The notes: generated by a model from the sequence alone, not told the origin. Shown: positions 34,581 to 47,204, numbered from the stretch's first letter. The stretch is DNA of 64,000 nucleotides from Physcomitrium patens (GCF_000002425.4 NC_037270.1:2703680-2767679), one strand, 5' to 3'. Made by a program: numbers and translations.

Positions 34581-35944
34581 CAATTTTGACTACACCATGG
34601 TATTCAAAAACATCCAATTAGCTTAGGAACCTTGTAAGGCCTTCAAATCTTACTCCATTTCTTCATAATGGCTTCCCAAGTGGTAAAAGTCATTTTTACC
34701 AAGGTTTTGAAAATTTCTCTCAAAATTCCTAAAAATATTTAAATAAATTCTAAATAAATTCTTTAAAATCTTATGATATTTCTACAATACTAATATCCAT
34801 TTAAAGCTATAATTTCCTATCTTTTTGATTTTTTATAGTAAAAAAATCAATTTAAATCCTCTATAAATCCTACTTTTTTTTATAAATAACTAAAAAGACA
34901 TGAGGTTTTTTCTCATGTTTTTTTTTTTTTTTTTTTTTTTTCTTCTAACTACTAAAAAAAATTTATAGTTTTTTATAAGTAATATATATAGATGTAAGAT
35001 CAATATATATATATATATATTGATCTTAATAACTAATCTTTATTACTTAATATAAGTAAAAATACTAAATCAACTAAAATAATTACCTTGAAGACTTACT
35101 AAGATTCCATTTCTTATCCACTAATACTATTCTTCTTCCTTTAACCTCTTCTAAGAACATCTTTACCTAAAAATTGTAATTTTTGTACTCTATATGCATT
35201 CTTTTGACCTAAAATAATCAGTGAGTCTATTTGATGACTCTTACATTGCGACCATCTCGGATGACTTGTAAAGGAGAAGATCTTAGAGCTGACTTCTCAA
35301 AATACAGTTGAATAAAAAGGTGGTTTGTCTACAAATATTTTTAACAACTATCTAAGTCAAGAATGAGTAAGTTGCTACTAGTCTGAAGGAATTAAAGTAG
35401 ATTTTTTTCTATAGAATTAACTAGAAAAAAGAAATATATATATATATAGCTAACTTGAAAACTAATGATTATAGAAAAAACATAAAAAGATATTAGCATA
35501 TACTTTCTAAAGCTTATATATCTATCGGGTGTCAAGATTGGTCTTTTCCTGTACTAACACTAGCTCATAGGGATAGCCCATTTTTTCCAATCAGATTCAA
35601 ATCTAAAACACTTACTTAACAACTTCTCACCTGATCAACCCTTTTGTGTCCTTTGGATGATTTGATAAGATTTAACAACCAATTTTTTAATTTTTTAATT
35701 TTTAATTTTTTAATTTTTTTTCATGAAAGTCTAATCAAGTACTCATTTCTTTCATTTATAATATCTATAATTGTTTAGGTGAAGGAACTAAGTTGAAAAA
35801 AGAACAAGACAATTGAATATAATTATAGCTTATTTTAAACTCGAATGTTTTTACTTTCTAAATTCTTTTCGATTTTGATAATTTGCCATGTAAAAAATTA
35901 GATAAAGATGAATTCGAGGATGAGCCATTTGACTTTGTGTATGA
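34581..35944 (-). other. Probable RLG-4 3' untranslated region and LTR
   Basis: No coding similarity is visible. This stretch lies 3' of the RLG-4 integrase in element sense, where a 3' LTR is expected, but no second copy is in the window to set its ends. It contains a poly-T run (about 34917-34941), a TA microsatellite (34999-35020) and an A/T-rich direct repeat TTTTTTAATTTTTTAATTTT near 35683-35715. Confidence 0.35.
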
Positions 35945-36912
35945 TAAAAATCACATTCTATATTCTTTACATCTATTTTCAGATGTTCTAGTAAAAAAGT
36001 CTTTCTCATTGAGTGTTTGTAGCTAAACTAAATTATTTAGAAAGACTTTTTTATCTAAGTAGGGGCTTAATCATATGGCATCAAATTTTCCTAGAAAATC
36101 TAATTACCTAGCATCTTATAAGAGGATTAAAATGCTAAGCTTAAGGATCCTAATCTTATGTCGTTTATCAAAGGCAATTTTTTTCTTCTTTAAATTTCCT
36201 CTCTATATTGAACACTTCTTCTTTTGGCTTCATCTAGACCTTCTAATCATTCTAGCCTATCAATTAAAGATTATTTAGTCAATAATCTTTCTGTCAAGAC
36301 AATACAAAGTAAAGGAATTTCAAACTCAATTGGTAAAATAGCTTCTATGCTATAAACCAAGGAAAATGGAGTCGTTTAGGTTGTCACTTTAAACATTGTT
36401 CTATAAGCCTACAAGGCTGCAAGGAGCTTTGTATCCTAATTTCTTTTAGATGTTGTGATAGTTTTCTTAAGGATACTGACTAGGATTTGATTTATCCTTT
36501 CTTTATGTCCATTTATTTGAAGGTGATAAGGAGTAGTTTTTCTATGGTCAATTTTAAATCAAAAGGTCAAATCTTCTATTACTTCATTTAAAAAATACTT
36601 GTCTCTATTACTAATTAGGATTTTTGGACATCGAAAGCTAGTGATGATTTTTTCATAGAGAAATTTGTTAGCCTATTTGGCATCATTAGCTTTAACTCCC
36701 TTTGCTTCAACTCACTTGGTCAAGTATTCAGTTGCTACTACTATGTATTTCATACCACTAGTGGAATTGAGATCAATCTCTTTAATATAATCAATTCTCT
36801 ATTTTTCAAAGGGAACTAAAGGTAGGAACACATGGAGAAGCAAACTCATCTTTAGATTATTCCTAGCATACTGTTGGCATGCGTCGCATGACTTAATATA
36901 TCTATGCACATC
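35945..36912 (-). pseudogene. RLG-4 integrase
   Basis: Read on the minus strand: after the zinc region come core segments around 36600-36870 (ISIPLVV and QQLNT near 36730-36780) and the C-terminal segment with KKKIAFDKRHKIRI near 36180, ENLMPYD near 36080 and a VFPNNS-like strand near 36030. Stops interrupt it throughout. Such a long C-terminal region is known in gypsy integrases of the GPY/F type. Confidence 0.65.
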
Positions 36913-37585
36913 TTAGAATAATGTAGGCCAATAGTAATGTGCTCTAAGTATTTTTTGGCCTATTAAGATTCTTGAAAAGTGACCCTTGCATGCACTATCG
37001 TGACATGCCGATAGTATGGTAGGAATTTCTTCTTCCATTATATACCTCCTTAACATCCCATCAACTCCATGTCTATATAATTTGCCACCAACTATGACAA
37101 AGTCTCTACTATTAATTCTTACCTTCCTACATTCTATTTTAGAAAGATGAGGAGACAAGGCTTGAGTTGTCAAGAACTTGGTAATTAATTCATACCAAGT
37201 AGGCATGGTTAAAATAATAAATAAGATTTCATCTATCAATGTATCATCAATTGGAGCTTCAACAATTTTGTCTGACAATCTAGATAAATAATCTGCTTGC
37301 TTGTGCATCCTTCTTGGCTTATATTCCACTATATAATCAAATTCTTCTAGTAGAAGTATCCACCTTGCAAGTCTACCACTTAAATCAGCCTTATTCATAA
37401 GGTACTTGATTGTCATGTAATCCACAAAAAAATACCATTGGATTTAAGAGAAGGTAATATCTAAACTTCTTGATAGAAAAAAACATAGCAAGGCATTTCC
37501 ATTCTATGGTAATATAATTCTTCTCCATTGGATTCAATTGCCTACTAGTAAAGGCTATGAAATAGTCTTTACCTTTTTTTTCCAC
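36913..37585 (-). pseudogene. RLG-4 RNase H and integrase zinc domain
   Basis: The minus-strand frame 37391-37585 gives YFIAFTSRQLNPMEKNYITIE (RNase H). Frame 36913-37425 continues with LSGRLARWILLLEEFDYIVEY, QADYLSRL and the HHCC region around HDSACKGHFSRILIGQKILR. The switch near 37391-37425 is a single frame change. RNase H removes the RNA strand during reverse transcription. LARWxLLLxEFDYxVEYKP is a form I associate with non-seed-plant and conifer elements. Confidence 0.75.
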
Positions 37586-38480
37586 TTATTTGACACAACG
37601 TGCTTCCTATGGCTACAGATGAAGCATCACAAAGGACATGGGAGGGCAATGACCAATTGAGGGGTCTTAAGATGGAAAAGGTACTAAGTTTTTCTTTAAG
37701 GATATTAAATGCCTCTTAGCATTTTTTATCCCATTCAAACTTCATCTCTTTTTTTATTAGTTGAATTATGGGCATGGAAAGTATAGCATAATCTTATATG
37801 ACTTCTTGATACCACTCTATGTGTCCTAACATCCTTTGTACTTCTTTCACTATAGAAAGAGGTTTTAATTCTACAATAACTTTGACCTTTTTTGGATTGG
37901 ATTCTCTATCCTTTTTCGATACCACATATCCTAGTAGAATTCCTTTTTGAATTATTAGGAATATTTTGTTAAGATTTAATCCAATCCTAAATTTCTTATA
38001 TCATTAAAGATTAGTTCGAATACATTCCAAATGTATTGTCTTAGAAGATTGGGTGCTGAAGTCGTCAATAAACATTGTCATTGGCTTATGTAGAAAGTTC
38101 AGAGAAGGCATAGGACATGGCCCTTTGAAATGCTGCTGGAGCATTACAAAGTCCTAAAGGCATCACTACATCAATGAAGGTGCCTCAAAGTATAGTGAAA
38201 GTAGTTTTATGGTGGTTCTTTGGAGCTATGGATATTTAATTATACCCTAAATATTCATCCATAAATGTGTAGAATTCATGACCTGCTACTTCTTCCAAAA
38301 TAGTATTAATAAAAAGAAGTGAAAAATGATCTTTTTAAGTATACTTGTTGAGTTTCTTATAATTGATGCATACTCTAAGCTTTCCATTCTTTTTATTTAC
38401 TAGAACCATGTGTGAAATACAATCTGTAATCTCCACAAGTTGAATAAACCTTCCTTATAAGAGTTTCTCTAATTTTATCT
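37586..38480 (-). pseudogene. RLG-4 reverse transcriptase remnant
   Basis: On the minus strand near 38050-38080 the text reads PMTMFIDDFSTQSSKTIHLE, holding the catalytic strand as FIDD. Upstream segments near 38340-38460 (FTLVNKKNGKLRVC-like) fit the RT fingers. Frequent stops and frame changes make it inactive. Confidence 0.65.
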
Positions 38481-39644
38481 TTACAATCAATTGTAGGTTG
38501 GAATTCATCCTTCTTTCTTTCTGTCTAACTGGAATTGAGCCTAGTAATAATAGTTAATGATGTTGGGCTACTTCGGAAGGTATATCCTTCAAGTCTTTAT
38601 AAGACCATGTAAATACATCTGAATATTTGATTACTAAAGATTTATACTTTAATAATTCATCTTTTGTCAATTGGACTCCTACCTTGATTAATTTTTGCTC
38701 TTCATCCTTAAGAGACACATATATAAATTTATAATCTATATCATGAATATGGGATTGTTTTGTAGGTCTTATATATCAATTATTTGGTATTTGTAGATAA
38801 ATTGCCACATCACTTTCAACCCTAAGTCCATTAGAAGTTTATTTGAAGTGTAGAGGTGGGTTAAGGTCACTCTCTTCTATTATGTCTTCTACATTGTGAA
38901 ATTGAGTGCCATCAATATTCACTCCATAAACATCTTCAGAATTGATATTATCTACCAATATTACCAGATCTACTTCCAATTCATCTTGTTGCCAAGTGAC
39001 AAAACTGTCTATAAAATTGATATTCATTACTTCATCTCCACTTGAAGTAAGATGTTCTGCTTACCATTGAGTAAATTCTCCATCATCTTTCCAATCGTAT
39101 AATCTAGAGTCCATGCAACTAAATGGTATAGGTTTCACTATCTTGTGTTGAACCCACTCTTTATCCCCCAAATAAGTAAATCTTACTTTTTTCTTCAATT
39201 GTCCATTAGGTTGATGAGTATGAGTTTCATCCTCACCAAAACTAGTAGAGACTCTTTCTAATAGTAATACTTGATATTGAATAAAGATCTTTGTAAGATT
39301 TTTTGAAAGACCATAAAAGATATGGGATTTTTTCCACCCTAATCAATTTTTGCTTTAGCTGTCCTCAGCCAAGGTCTGCTTGGTAGTAATGGGTAAGAAT
39401 TCTTACTTAGATGCATATGAATAACATGGAAAGTGAGAGAACACTCCTCCCCATCTGTTATTATCTTACATCTATTAATTTGGTCCAAGGAGGTGTCTTA
39501 GCTTTGATTAGCCATATTAATTACATAAAAAGAAGGATTAGTGATACTAAGACCTAATTTCTCTATCGTTTGTATGGATATTATATTTAATCCACTATCT
39601 CCATGAATAATGGTAAAAAGTATGATTTTATCTACTATATTAAA
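38481..39644 (-). pseudogene. RLG-4 protease and linker
   Basis: Minus-strand text near 39560-39620 gives IIHGDSGLNIIS, the protease active-site strand with D-S-G preserved but shifted context, and SRPWLRTAKAKIDW near 39350. The linker contains an acidic frame at 38839-39027. The element is truncated at about 39644 by the RLG-1e LTR; no gag remains. Confidence 0.6.
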
Positions 39645-40121
39645 TTTGAAAAGGTTTTGGCTCAAAATTTCAAAAAATGTGTAATTTTATATAAGTAAAC
39701 GTTGTATATAAGATTTATGATATTTGAATATTGGATACTTAAGATATTAAGAAAATAGTGCTCAGATGCTTATAAATTAGGGTTTAGAGCATCTGCTAGA
39801 GTTTCTTAGATTTCAGAAGATCGGAAGTGAATTTACAATTGATTTTTTTTTTGAGATAAAATTTAAGGATAAATTCTACCTATCTTATAAACTTGAGACA
39901 AACTGAACGGCTAGATCAAGAGTTATAAATTTCTAAAGTTTGGGACAAGAAAACCCTTTGTGGAAAAAATATGTTTTGAAGGGATTTTGTTATATTTTTA
40001 GTTTTATGCAAAATAAAGGAGTTTTTGGAAGCTAAGACAAGATTCATATAAAGGTTTAAGCTACATTCTCTACATCTAGATACCTAGCGTATTTCCAGAT
40101 AGCAAATCACTCCATACGACA
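39645..40121 (+). mobile_element. RLG-1e 5' LTR, 3' part only
   Basis: It is collinear with the end of the 19962 LTR from AAAGGTTTTGGCTCAAAATTTC on, and ends CACTCCATACGACA at 40121. A primer site follows, so this is a 5' LTR that lost its first two thirds. It links the 19962 and 31735 LTRs to RLG-1. Confidence 0.75.
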
Positions 40122-40125
40122 GACA

Positions 40126-40142
40126 TGGTGAACCTAACGTAA
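40126..40142 (+). promoter_or_regulatory. RLG-1e primer-binding site
   Basis: TGGTGAACCTAACGTAA begins four bases after the LTR end. It is the mutated form of TGGTGAACCCGACGTGA in RLG-1b. The complement TCACGTCGGGTTCACCA resembles the 3' end of tRNA-Trp as I remember it. Confidence 0.7.
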
Positions 40143-40189
40143 AAATTTCTGGGATAGAAAGTTTTAAAGAAATAATTTTGGCTCTCTAT

Positions 40190-40443
40190 TATGGAAGGAG
40201 GGCAAAGAAGTGGTAGTAGGGATTGCTTTGGGATATCTCCATTGCAACTTGATCCTGCTACAATTCAAATATTTCAAGCATTTGCACTTTTTATACAACA
40301 ACAGTAAGCAGTGGAACGCAAGGAAGCAATGGATACTAAAGCCTTGTAATTTGTTTTTGGTTTATTAGACCAATTTTATGGAAGAAATATTTTCAAGTAT
40401 CTTAAGTATTATTCTCAGGAGATGGAGCTCAATAAAGTACCGG
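40190..40443 (+). pseudogene. RLG-1e gag, N-terminal part
   Basis: From ATG 40192 the text reads MEGGQRSG, then QIFQAFALFIQQQQAVERKEA and LLDQFYGRNIFKYLKYY, matching the start of RLG-1b gag. One stop follows the KAL segment. It is cut at 40443 by a solo LTR and resumes at 41767. Confidence 0.7.
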
Positions 40444-41766
40444 TGTCATGATGTAATACGACTATATAGTAAAATTATAATCAAAATTAAATTTTTAATT
40501 ATTATATAATTATCTTAGTTTAATTATAATTTGAGGTATCTAAAAATGGCTTTTATAAAATCCTCTTAGGTTATTTTTTTATCTTAATAATTAGTAGGTT
40601 GAGGGTTATTTAATAATTTTACCTTCTAGATTGTAGAGACTCTTCTACTACCTTAGAAAGACCATAAACTGATGAAATCAGGTTAGAAGAGATAAATAAT
40701 TAGTATAATTGATACTAGGGTTAAGTTGAGAGGAGGATTGGGCTAAAAATTCCTTAGGATAGGATAGATTCATACCCGGGGGTCGACTATTTGTGAGACA
40801 GGGTCGAAATCAGACCTTTGGCTACTAAAACGATGGCTTAGGGCAAAATAGGGTCTCATTCAAAGATCGAAGGTTAGATTTTGAGAGCTAGCTTGAAGTT
40901 CTTTTTAGAGACATAAGAATTGTTTTGAGAGGGTTTTGGAAGACTTAGCAATTGTTGTTCAAAGTCAGGGTTTATATCAAAGATTTGGATTTTATATAAT
41001 ATAATTAGGGCTAGAAATTTTGGCTAGTTCGTACAATTGGCATGACATCTATGGTTGAAAATTTGAAATTATTTGGATTATTGGATGTGCTAAGTTTATA
41101 CAAAATTTTGCGATAATCTAACAGCGTGGATTAGAGATATCTAGTTTTTAGCACAAGAAGATTTCAGAAGGTAGCAGTTTGAAGTTGGGTAGGGTTTCTA
41201 TGATATCTAAAGATCTATCAGTCGGATTAAGGTGAAAATTGGCATAGTATTGAAGGACCTTAAGATCAAGCTACACACCAATTTTGAGACAAAGTTAACG
41301 GTTAAAGAAGGAAAAATCATTGCTGGGATTTTTGCTTCACTTTTCAAGTTGGCAGTCGAGTGACATTGGTAGAAATTTTTGAGGTTTTCTCACATTCTTT
41401 AAGTTGAATTGGACTAAATATTCTTGAGAATTTAAAAGACTTGCATTGGCAATTGTACGCAAAATTCTACATCAAGTGGACGATCAGATTGGATGTTACA
41501 ACTTATTAAAGCTCACTGATGTAGATTGGGGTTTATAAGAAAAATCTAAATTGCTTAAATATGAAAGTAACAAGGTAATTGGGATTTATGTATGGTTAAG
41601 ACTACTAAGAAGAGTGTTTTAAGCACTTTTGAATTGAAATTCAGATTATATTCTTCTCACATAGATGAAATCTATTAGGGTTTCTTGGCTACTTATGAAA
41701 CATAATCTCATCTTCCACAGCTAAGTGTCCGATATATTCCTGAGCAAAACAATACATAATGTGACA
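40444..41766 (+). mobile_element. RLG-1 solo LTR with duplication CCGG/CCGA
   Basis: TGTCATGATGTAATACGAC to CATAATGTGACA, flanked by CCGG (40440-40443) and CCGA (41767-41770), one mismatch. Gag text is continuous across the site once it is removed. It has the same orientation as RLG-1e. Confidence 0.8.
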
Positions 41767-42660
41767 CCGAATAAAGATATGATCCTAACATTTGAGCTTG
41801 TAGTTGTACTAGAGCTTTGAGAGAATATAAAGAGAATTATTAATAATCATAGAGAGAAATGGAAGGATTTTATCCCTTAGCTAAAAGAAGAATATTCTTT
41901 AAAAGATACAGAAAGGGTGCCAAGAAAATCGTTTATAGAATGGGTCAATAAATTCAACATGGGATTAGTTGCAACAGAGTTATTTTGAGAATTTGAAAGA
42001 CAATTTCTTCAATTGTCTCGAATCGAAAAGCATACACTTGAAAATGATAAAGTGGAGTTATTTCTTCAATTAGTTGGCAATAATTTACAAAAGGAGTTGG
42101 AATTACTATTAGAGGATAATACAAAGGACAACAAACTTACTACTGATTGGAAAAAAGTCTCTGAAGCTGTGGGCATACTTGCTAAAAGAGGGTACTGGAG
42201 GGGTAAGGTGGTAGTAAGGCAAGAGACTAGACCTCCACCAACTACAATACCTCATAGGCAATTGCCAAAATCTGCTATACCAGTAAGTACTATTCTAGTT
42301 CCTATGTCTACAGTTGCATTGCACAAAGATGCAATTGATGAGTTGGTAAAAGGAATGAAAGACTTACAAATCAAATTGGCAAAGCTAAAGGAGAAAGAAG
42401 GATTACTTGAGAGCAAATCTGTATCAAAGCCAAGATATATACAAAGATATATTTGGTGCAATAATATGGAGCATCCTCAAAGAGAATGTGGAGATTTTGT
42501 TGATATTCTAAAACATGGAGTAATTTTATAGAAAGATGGAAAAATTGCTTTGTGAGATATTAGTGAGTTTTTTAAAACCAATTTTGAAAAGGGAAAAATG
42601 AAGAAGGTTTTTAAAGAGCATTTATCTCAACAGGCTATGGCATTAAGGTTGTAAGTAAGA
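41767..42660 (+). pseudogene. RLG-1e gag, capsid and CCHC knuckle
   Basis: It contains FERQFLQLSRIEKHTLENDK near 41993 and LQKELELLLEDN near 42090, with the Gln that is a stop in RLG-1a/b. YIWCNNMEHPQREC near 42448 is a knuckle; the first Cys of C-x2-C is shifted by a substitution. The main frame is 42013-42531. It is collinear with RLG-1b gag (61750-61300). Confidence 0.75.
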
Positions 42661-43100
42661 AAGAGGATGGTTTTGATAAGCATGTAAATACAAGGGATCT
42701 ATGGAATCATATTATAATTAGCATAAATAAAAAAAAATCAATAAGGTAAGAATTACTTAATATAGCCACAATAATTAGAAATGTCACAAGATGGGACAAT
42801 CCTATAGATACTATGTCTGTACATACTTATTTGGAAAAGTTCCAACATGAAGCTCTAGTGGAGGTAAAAAGAGAAAGAAATGAAATAGAAGAAAATTTTG
42901 AAGAACCAACCAACAAAAGGAGATCTCAAAGGCATTCAAAAATAACAAAAAATAAAGAAATACCTATATTACAAGCTAATAGACCATCCAGAGCTGGGCC
43001 ATCAAGATCGACACCATTAAGCGAAAGAGGCAATTGATAGGAAAATCTATTGTATCTAATGCTTTGGATATAATCTTGACTGAAAAAGGGGAACATGAAT
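42661..43100 (+). pseudogene. RLG-1e gag C-terminal tail
   Basis: Frame 42813-43037 begins VHTYLEKFQHEALVEVKRERN, matching VHAYIAKSQHEALMEEKRR of RLG-1b, then a basic Ser-rich tail. Function is unknown; the segment separates the knuckle from the protease in all copies. Confidence 0.6.
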
Positions 43101-43650
43101 TGGTAAAATGTTGAATCAATAAAAAGGGACAATTTGATTTAGATGAATAGAAGGATGATGACAAGAGCCCTAGACACTATACCAAGGGACATTGGACAAG
43201 AGCCACCATAGAAACTTTAGTAAAAATGAAAGACTTGGTAGAACAAGTAATTGCTTTCATTGACCATGGATCTGAAATTAATATTATGACAAAAGAAATC
43301 TATAAACATGGAAGGTAGCCCATTTATATTAACTATGGATGGATGATTTGGGCAGCAAATAATACACGAGGAGATCTTTATGGTGCTTGCCTCAATGTGA
43401 AGGTAAAAGTTAGAGATGTAACCACAGAACAAATTTTTTTTGTTTAAGATACTACTTCATATCCAGTGATTCTTGGTCAACCATATATTATAGTTGTGAG
43501 GATGGAGACCAAGGTTTTGGATGATGGATCAGCATGTGCCCATAGTAGAAGTCAAGATGGAACAAGAACAGTGCAATTTCTAACAGTACCTGCTACCCAT
43601 GAGCGCAATTGAGATTATTTACGAAGTAATTTATTACTAAGGATTAGTGA
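43101..43650 (+). pseudogene. RLG-1e aspartic protease
   Basis: Near 43250 the text gives IAFIDHGSEINIMTKEIY, then AANNTRGDLYGACLNVKVKV, DTTSYPVILGQPYI and ATxxERN at 43590. The active-site triplet is D-H-G, as in RLG-1a/b/d, so it belongs to the family and is not local decay. Two stops are present. Confidence 0.75.
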
Positions 43651-44520
43651 AGAATTTACGGATTTTTACAGGGTACTACTATAGAGGGAGAATATAGTGG
43701 TACATCAAAGAAGGTACTCTCATATGAAAAAAAATTACCTTTTGTACAGGTATTGTAGAATTATCTAATAATGGATTTGCTATCTATACACAACTTAATG
43801 ATCTACCAAAGTGGAAGAAAAAAGTTGTACAAAAATCTGAAAAAGATCTAAAAAGAGTGGATGTACTTGATAGAGATGATAAGATAGTAGGTGTATATAT
43901 ATATATATATATGGAGACTTATTTAGAAGATTTTATAGAAGAACTTTTAGAAGTTGAACAAGGAAATGAAGATCAAGTAGTGCAAGTACATTCAAGAGAG
44001 CTCTACTTAGCTATACAAGCATTTTAAGATTATGAAGTCAAAGTTGAAACTAGGTACAAGATTGTGGAAAAGAAAATAAAACTTATAGCTATACCATTAC
44101 CTAATGATTCCAATCATCAAGTTCAACAAGCTTTGAATGAGAAGGGCTTATGGGATCTTAAACAAATTGGCCATAAGTTTATCAAAAATACACTCAATGA
44201 GTTGAAAATAGGATCTACAAATTTTCTATTATCTATTGAAGAAATAGAATTTAGAAATATGTTAAGTACACATGGAAAGGCTTTTATTTTTTAACCTTCA
44301 GAAATTGAATGTGTCAATCTAAGTGTTGTGGCACCAATGATTATATTTATAGTTCTGCATGTTCCTTAGGATTTAAGATCAATTTCGGTGCCTAAAGCAC
44401 ATCTACCTAAACTTATGAAGCTTTTAAAAGAAAAGATGCAAATGAAGATCTTAAAGCCATCATTTGTAACATATTCTAGTCATTGGTTTACAGTACCAAA
44501 GAAAAATGGAACACTATGGT
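43651..44520 (+). pseudogene. RLG-1e protease-RT linker and RT start
   Basis: The linker is acidic (YLEDFIEELLEVEQGNEDQV near 43920) and contains a TA microsatellite at 43894-43912. Frame 44064-44294 holds IGHKFIKNTLNELKIGSTNF. RT text follows: KMQMKILKPSFVTYSSHWF near 44430 and VPKKNGTL near 44490. It is cut at about 44520 by an LTR. Confidence 0.7.
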
Positions 44521-45281
44521 ATTGTATTACATACTATCTAGCTTGAGAATGCACCAAGTATCTTGTTGTGGAAGATATAATAATATTTTATAAATATCCA
44601 AGTAGTCTAGTGGATTTCAACCATCTAAATATAAACTATTTTAGATTTCAATGTAAAAGCTTAATTCCAATACAAAGTACTTAAAAACACTATTTTTAAT
44701 AAATTCTAGTTATTATAAGCATAAATTCTTTTGTTATTTGTTAGTTTTATTTATATTTTTGTTTTTTATTTTTTATTTTTATTTTTATTTTATTTTATTT
44801 TTTAAATTTTTTTTAAACCCTAACTATAGACAATGAGCTTTGGCAAGTTGTAATTCTCAATTTGACCATCCGATTGTTGTAAAACTTCTATCACTAGTGT
44901 CTTTGTAAATCTTCTAAATGTTCAAGAAGTTCAATCCAATCCAACTTATATATTGCAAGAAAACACTATAAATCCACACTAATGTCCCTTAACCGTCGCC
45001 TAGAAAGTTGATGATAAACTTTGAATTATAATTTCTCCTTCTCTAACTATTAATTCTCATTCAAACTTTGTGTCCAGCTTCGCCTTTAAGTCCTCGACTA
45101 ATTACATTAAAATTCACCTTATTCCAACTGATAGATCTCTAGGTATTACAAAAATCCTAAACAGATTCAATATGCCAACTTTTGATACCTCTTTACACTA
45201 ATGATCAAATATCCTCTATCTGTACCATAAGATTAATACAAATTTTTGCATGCACTTAGCATACTCAACCATTTAGACACA
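44521..45281 (-). mobile_element. Partial RLG-1 LTR cut by RLG-2b
   Basis: It starts near TGTATTACATACTATC and is collinear with 877-1580 and 47874-48250, including AAACCCTAAC..GACAATGAGCTTTGGCAAG and TTGCATGCACTTAGCATACTCAA. It stops at 45281 where the RLG-2b LTR begins; the rest of it lies outside the window or was lost. Confidence 0.75.
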
Positions 45282-46053
45282 TGTAGAATAGATACTAGTT
45301 CGTTTTTGTAAGATATTGATAAAATAGATTAATAGTCCATAGAATAGTCAATTTAGGAAGACAAATGATTAATTCAGTTATTAAAAGTGATTTATTATAG
45401 GATTACGATCAAGATCTGGAAATCAATAGCAATTATATAGGAGTTGTAGAAGTTTGTTGGGGTGCCAAGTTGTGATAGCTATGAGCCGGGATTAAGCTTG
45501 GTGCTTCCTCTTTGTTTTTTTTTGTTGTCTTTATTGTTGAAGAGTAATGGATAGTTTCTGAATACTGAGAAGTAAGTCTGTGGAATGAATCAGAGATTGA
45601 TTTATGAGTTATTGATTATGTAATTGGAAGACTGAGTGATTGAATTATATGAGAAGTTATTAGAAGATTGCTTATGGATAGAAGATTATGATTGTAGTTT
45701 ATTGAAAGTTGTGTATGTGTGTTTTGATAGACGAAGTCTGTGATTACAGAATTTCTATGAATTCAGATTGTTTGAAGTAAAGTATGTTATTCTTGGTGTT
45801 GGATGAAATTTATTGAGTTTTGAGCAGTCTTTTGAGAGTGCAGGGTTGCACATTGTGGTTATCAGTTGATGAAGGAGTATTGTTACTAGGAGGAAGCATT
45901 GTAGTATTTCTTAGTATTTTAGTGGATTGGAATACAGTTAATTGTGTGATCCTAACAAGTGAAACTCATGTGCTTAGTCTTTCCTTATATTCAAATTCTC
46001 CTATACAGATTTATTTTGGAAGAAATTGTAGAATAAATAAAACGATAATCACA
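45282..46053 (+). mobile_element. RLG-2b 5' LTR
   Basis: The LTR is 772 bp, TGTAGAATAGATACTAG to ACGATAATCACA. It shares GAGCCGGGATTAAGCTTGGTGC with RLG-2a. TGGCGACGCTGCTGGATA, the primer-binding site, begins at 46058. It inserted into an RLG-1 LTR. Confidence 0.8.
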
Positions 46054-46164
46054 TTTTTGGCGACGCTGCTGGATATTGACAATAGCATTGAGTGTTAGGA
46101 ATTAACTGCCGGATGAGTAGATGGAAAATAGGAAGAAAATTCAATAGTATATAATGAAAGATTA

Positions 46165-47204
46165 TGGTTATTAAGAATTAGAACATTGTAGTAAAGAAAA
46201 CATGCTAGTCAAAAGAAAGACAAGAGAGAGTGCAAGTAAGAAAATTGTTACAAAACAAGCAAGAAGGTAAGTTAAAAAAGAAGCATCTACAAAGTTGGAT
46301 TAAGCCATGGTTGCATGCTTGTCGGCATATCCAAGCATATCCAGAAGCTGGCCGTTCTCTAATATTTCAGACATATATACCATTAAAAAAATTGCCAAGA
46401 CCACTCATAGGTAATTTTTTCAAGAGTCGAGCGTATCTCTTGAGCTCATTAATTACAAGTGGAGGATATACAGAAGAATTGGATACTCCGTTGGGTATCT
46501 TCCCAATAGCAGAAACTATCGATTCTTTAAAAACTAGTTCTATAGAATGGCATAAATTGCTTGCCAGTAAGGGCCAATTCAGTGTATTTCAAAATCCATT
46601 GTTTTTACCTCCAATTCAACTATTAAACTTATTCAGGGATAATAATATTAAATTGAGGAGGTTAGAAAGTCTGAAAAAGATAATTGGAGAAAGTAGTGGT
46701 AATTTTAATAAGAGATTAAGCGGCACATTGTCCTCTTCATTGGCGATGGGTGGTCCAGTGGTTCCAATAGCAGTACAAATGGGTGACATGAGTGATCACA
46801 CAACGAGCATGGCTCCATTACCTACTTTTAGGAACTTTTTGGATGTGGATCCCGATCAACATTTGTCTCAGTTTTTGACAGCATGTGTAGCCAATAATGG
46901 AAGAATTGAAGATATTTTGTTATGATGGTTGCTAGCAACCATAAAAGACACAGCATTTGAATGGTACAACGGCCAACCAGTGGATCAATTTTCAAATTGG
47001 GAAGCATTGAAGAATGCATTTTTAACCCATTTTTGGCCAATAGGTTTTGAAGATCGTCTTCGAGAGAGGTTAATGAATAGTAAAATGATCCTAGGAGAGG
47101 AGATGAAATTGTATTATGGTCGAGTGGCTGATATACTCAATAAGTGGCCGAATCATCAAATGTCGAAGGTATTTATCTTATCCATATTAATCAATGGTTT
47201 GTAA
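46165..47204 (+). pseudogene. RLG-2b gag, matrix-capsid region
   Basis: Two frames, 46230-46925 and 46929-47204, separated by one TGA. The first contains LTACVANNGRIEDILL at its end. The second is the capsid core DTAFEWYNGQPVDQFSNWEA, then LTHFWPIGFEDRLRERLMNS and YYGRVADILNKWPNHQMSK. Only two stops interrupt it, so it is the best-preserved RLG-2 gag in the window. Confidence 0.8.

Noticed and set aside
34999-35020. TA-rich palindrome-like run considered as a hairpin terminator or origin
   Set aside because: A simple TA microsatellite in AT-rich DNA; no other supporting signal.
36075-36278. Plus-strand frame of 67 codons with hydrophobic stretches, possible small membrane protein
   Set aside because: It is antisense to recognisable RLG-4 integrase C-terminal text.
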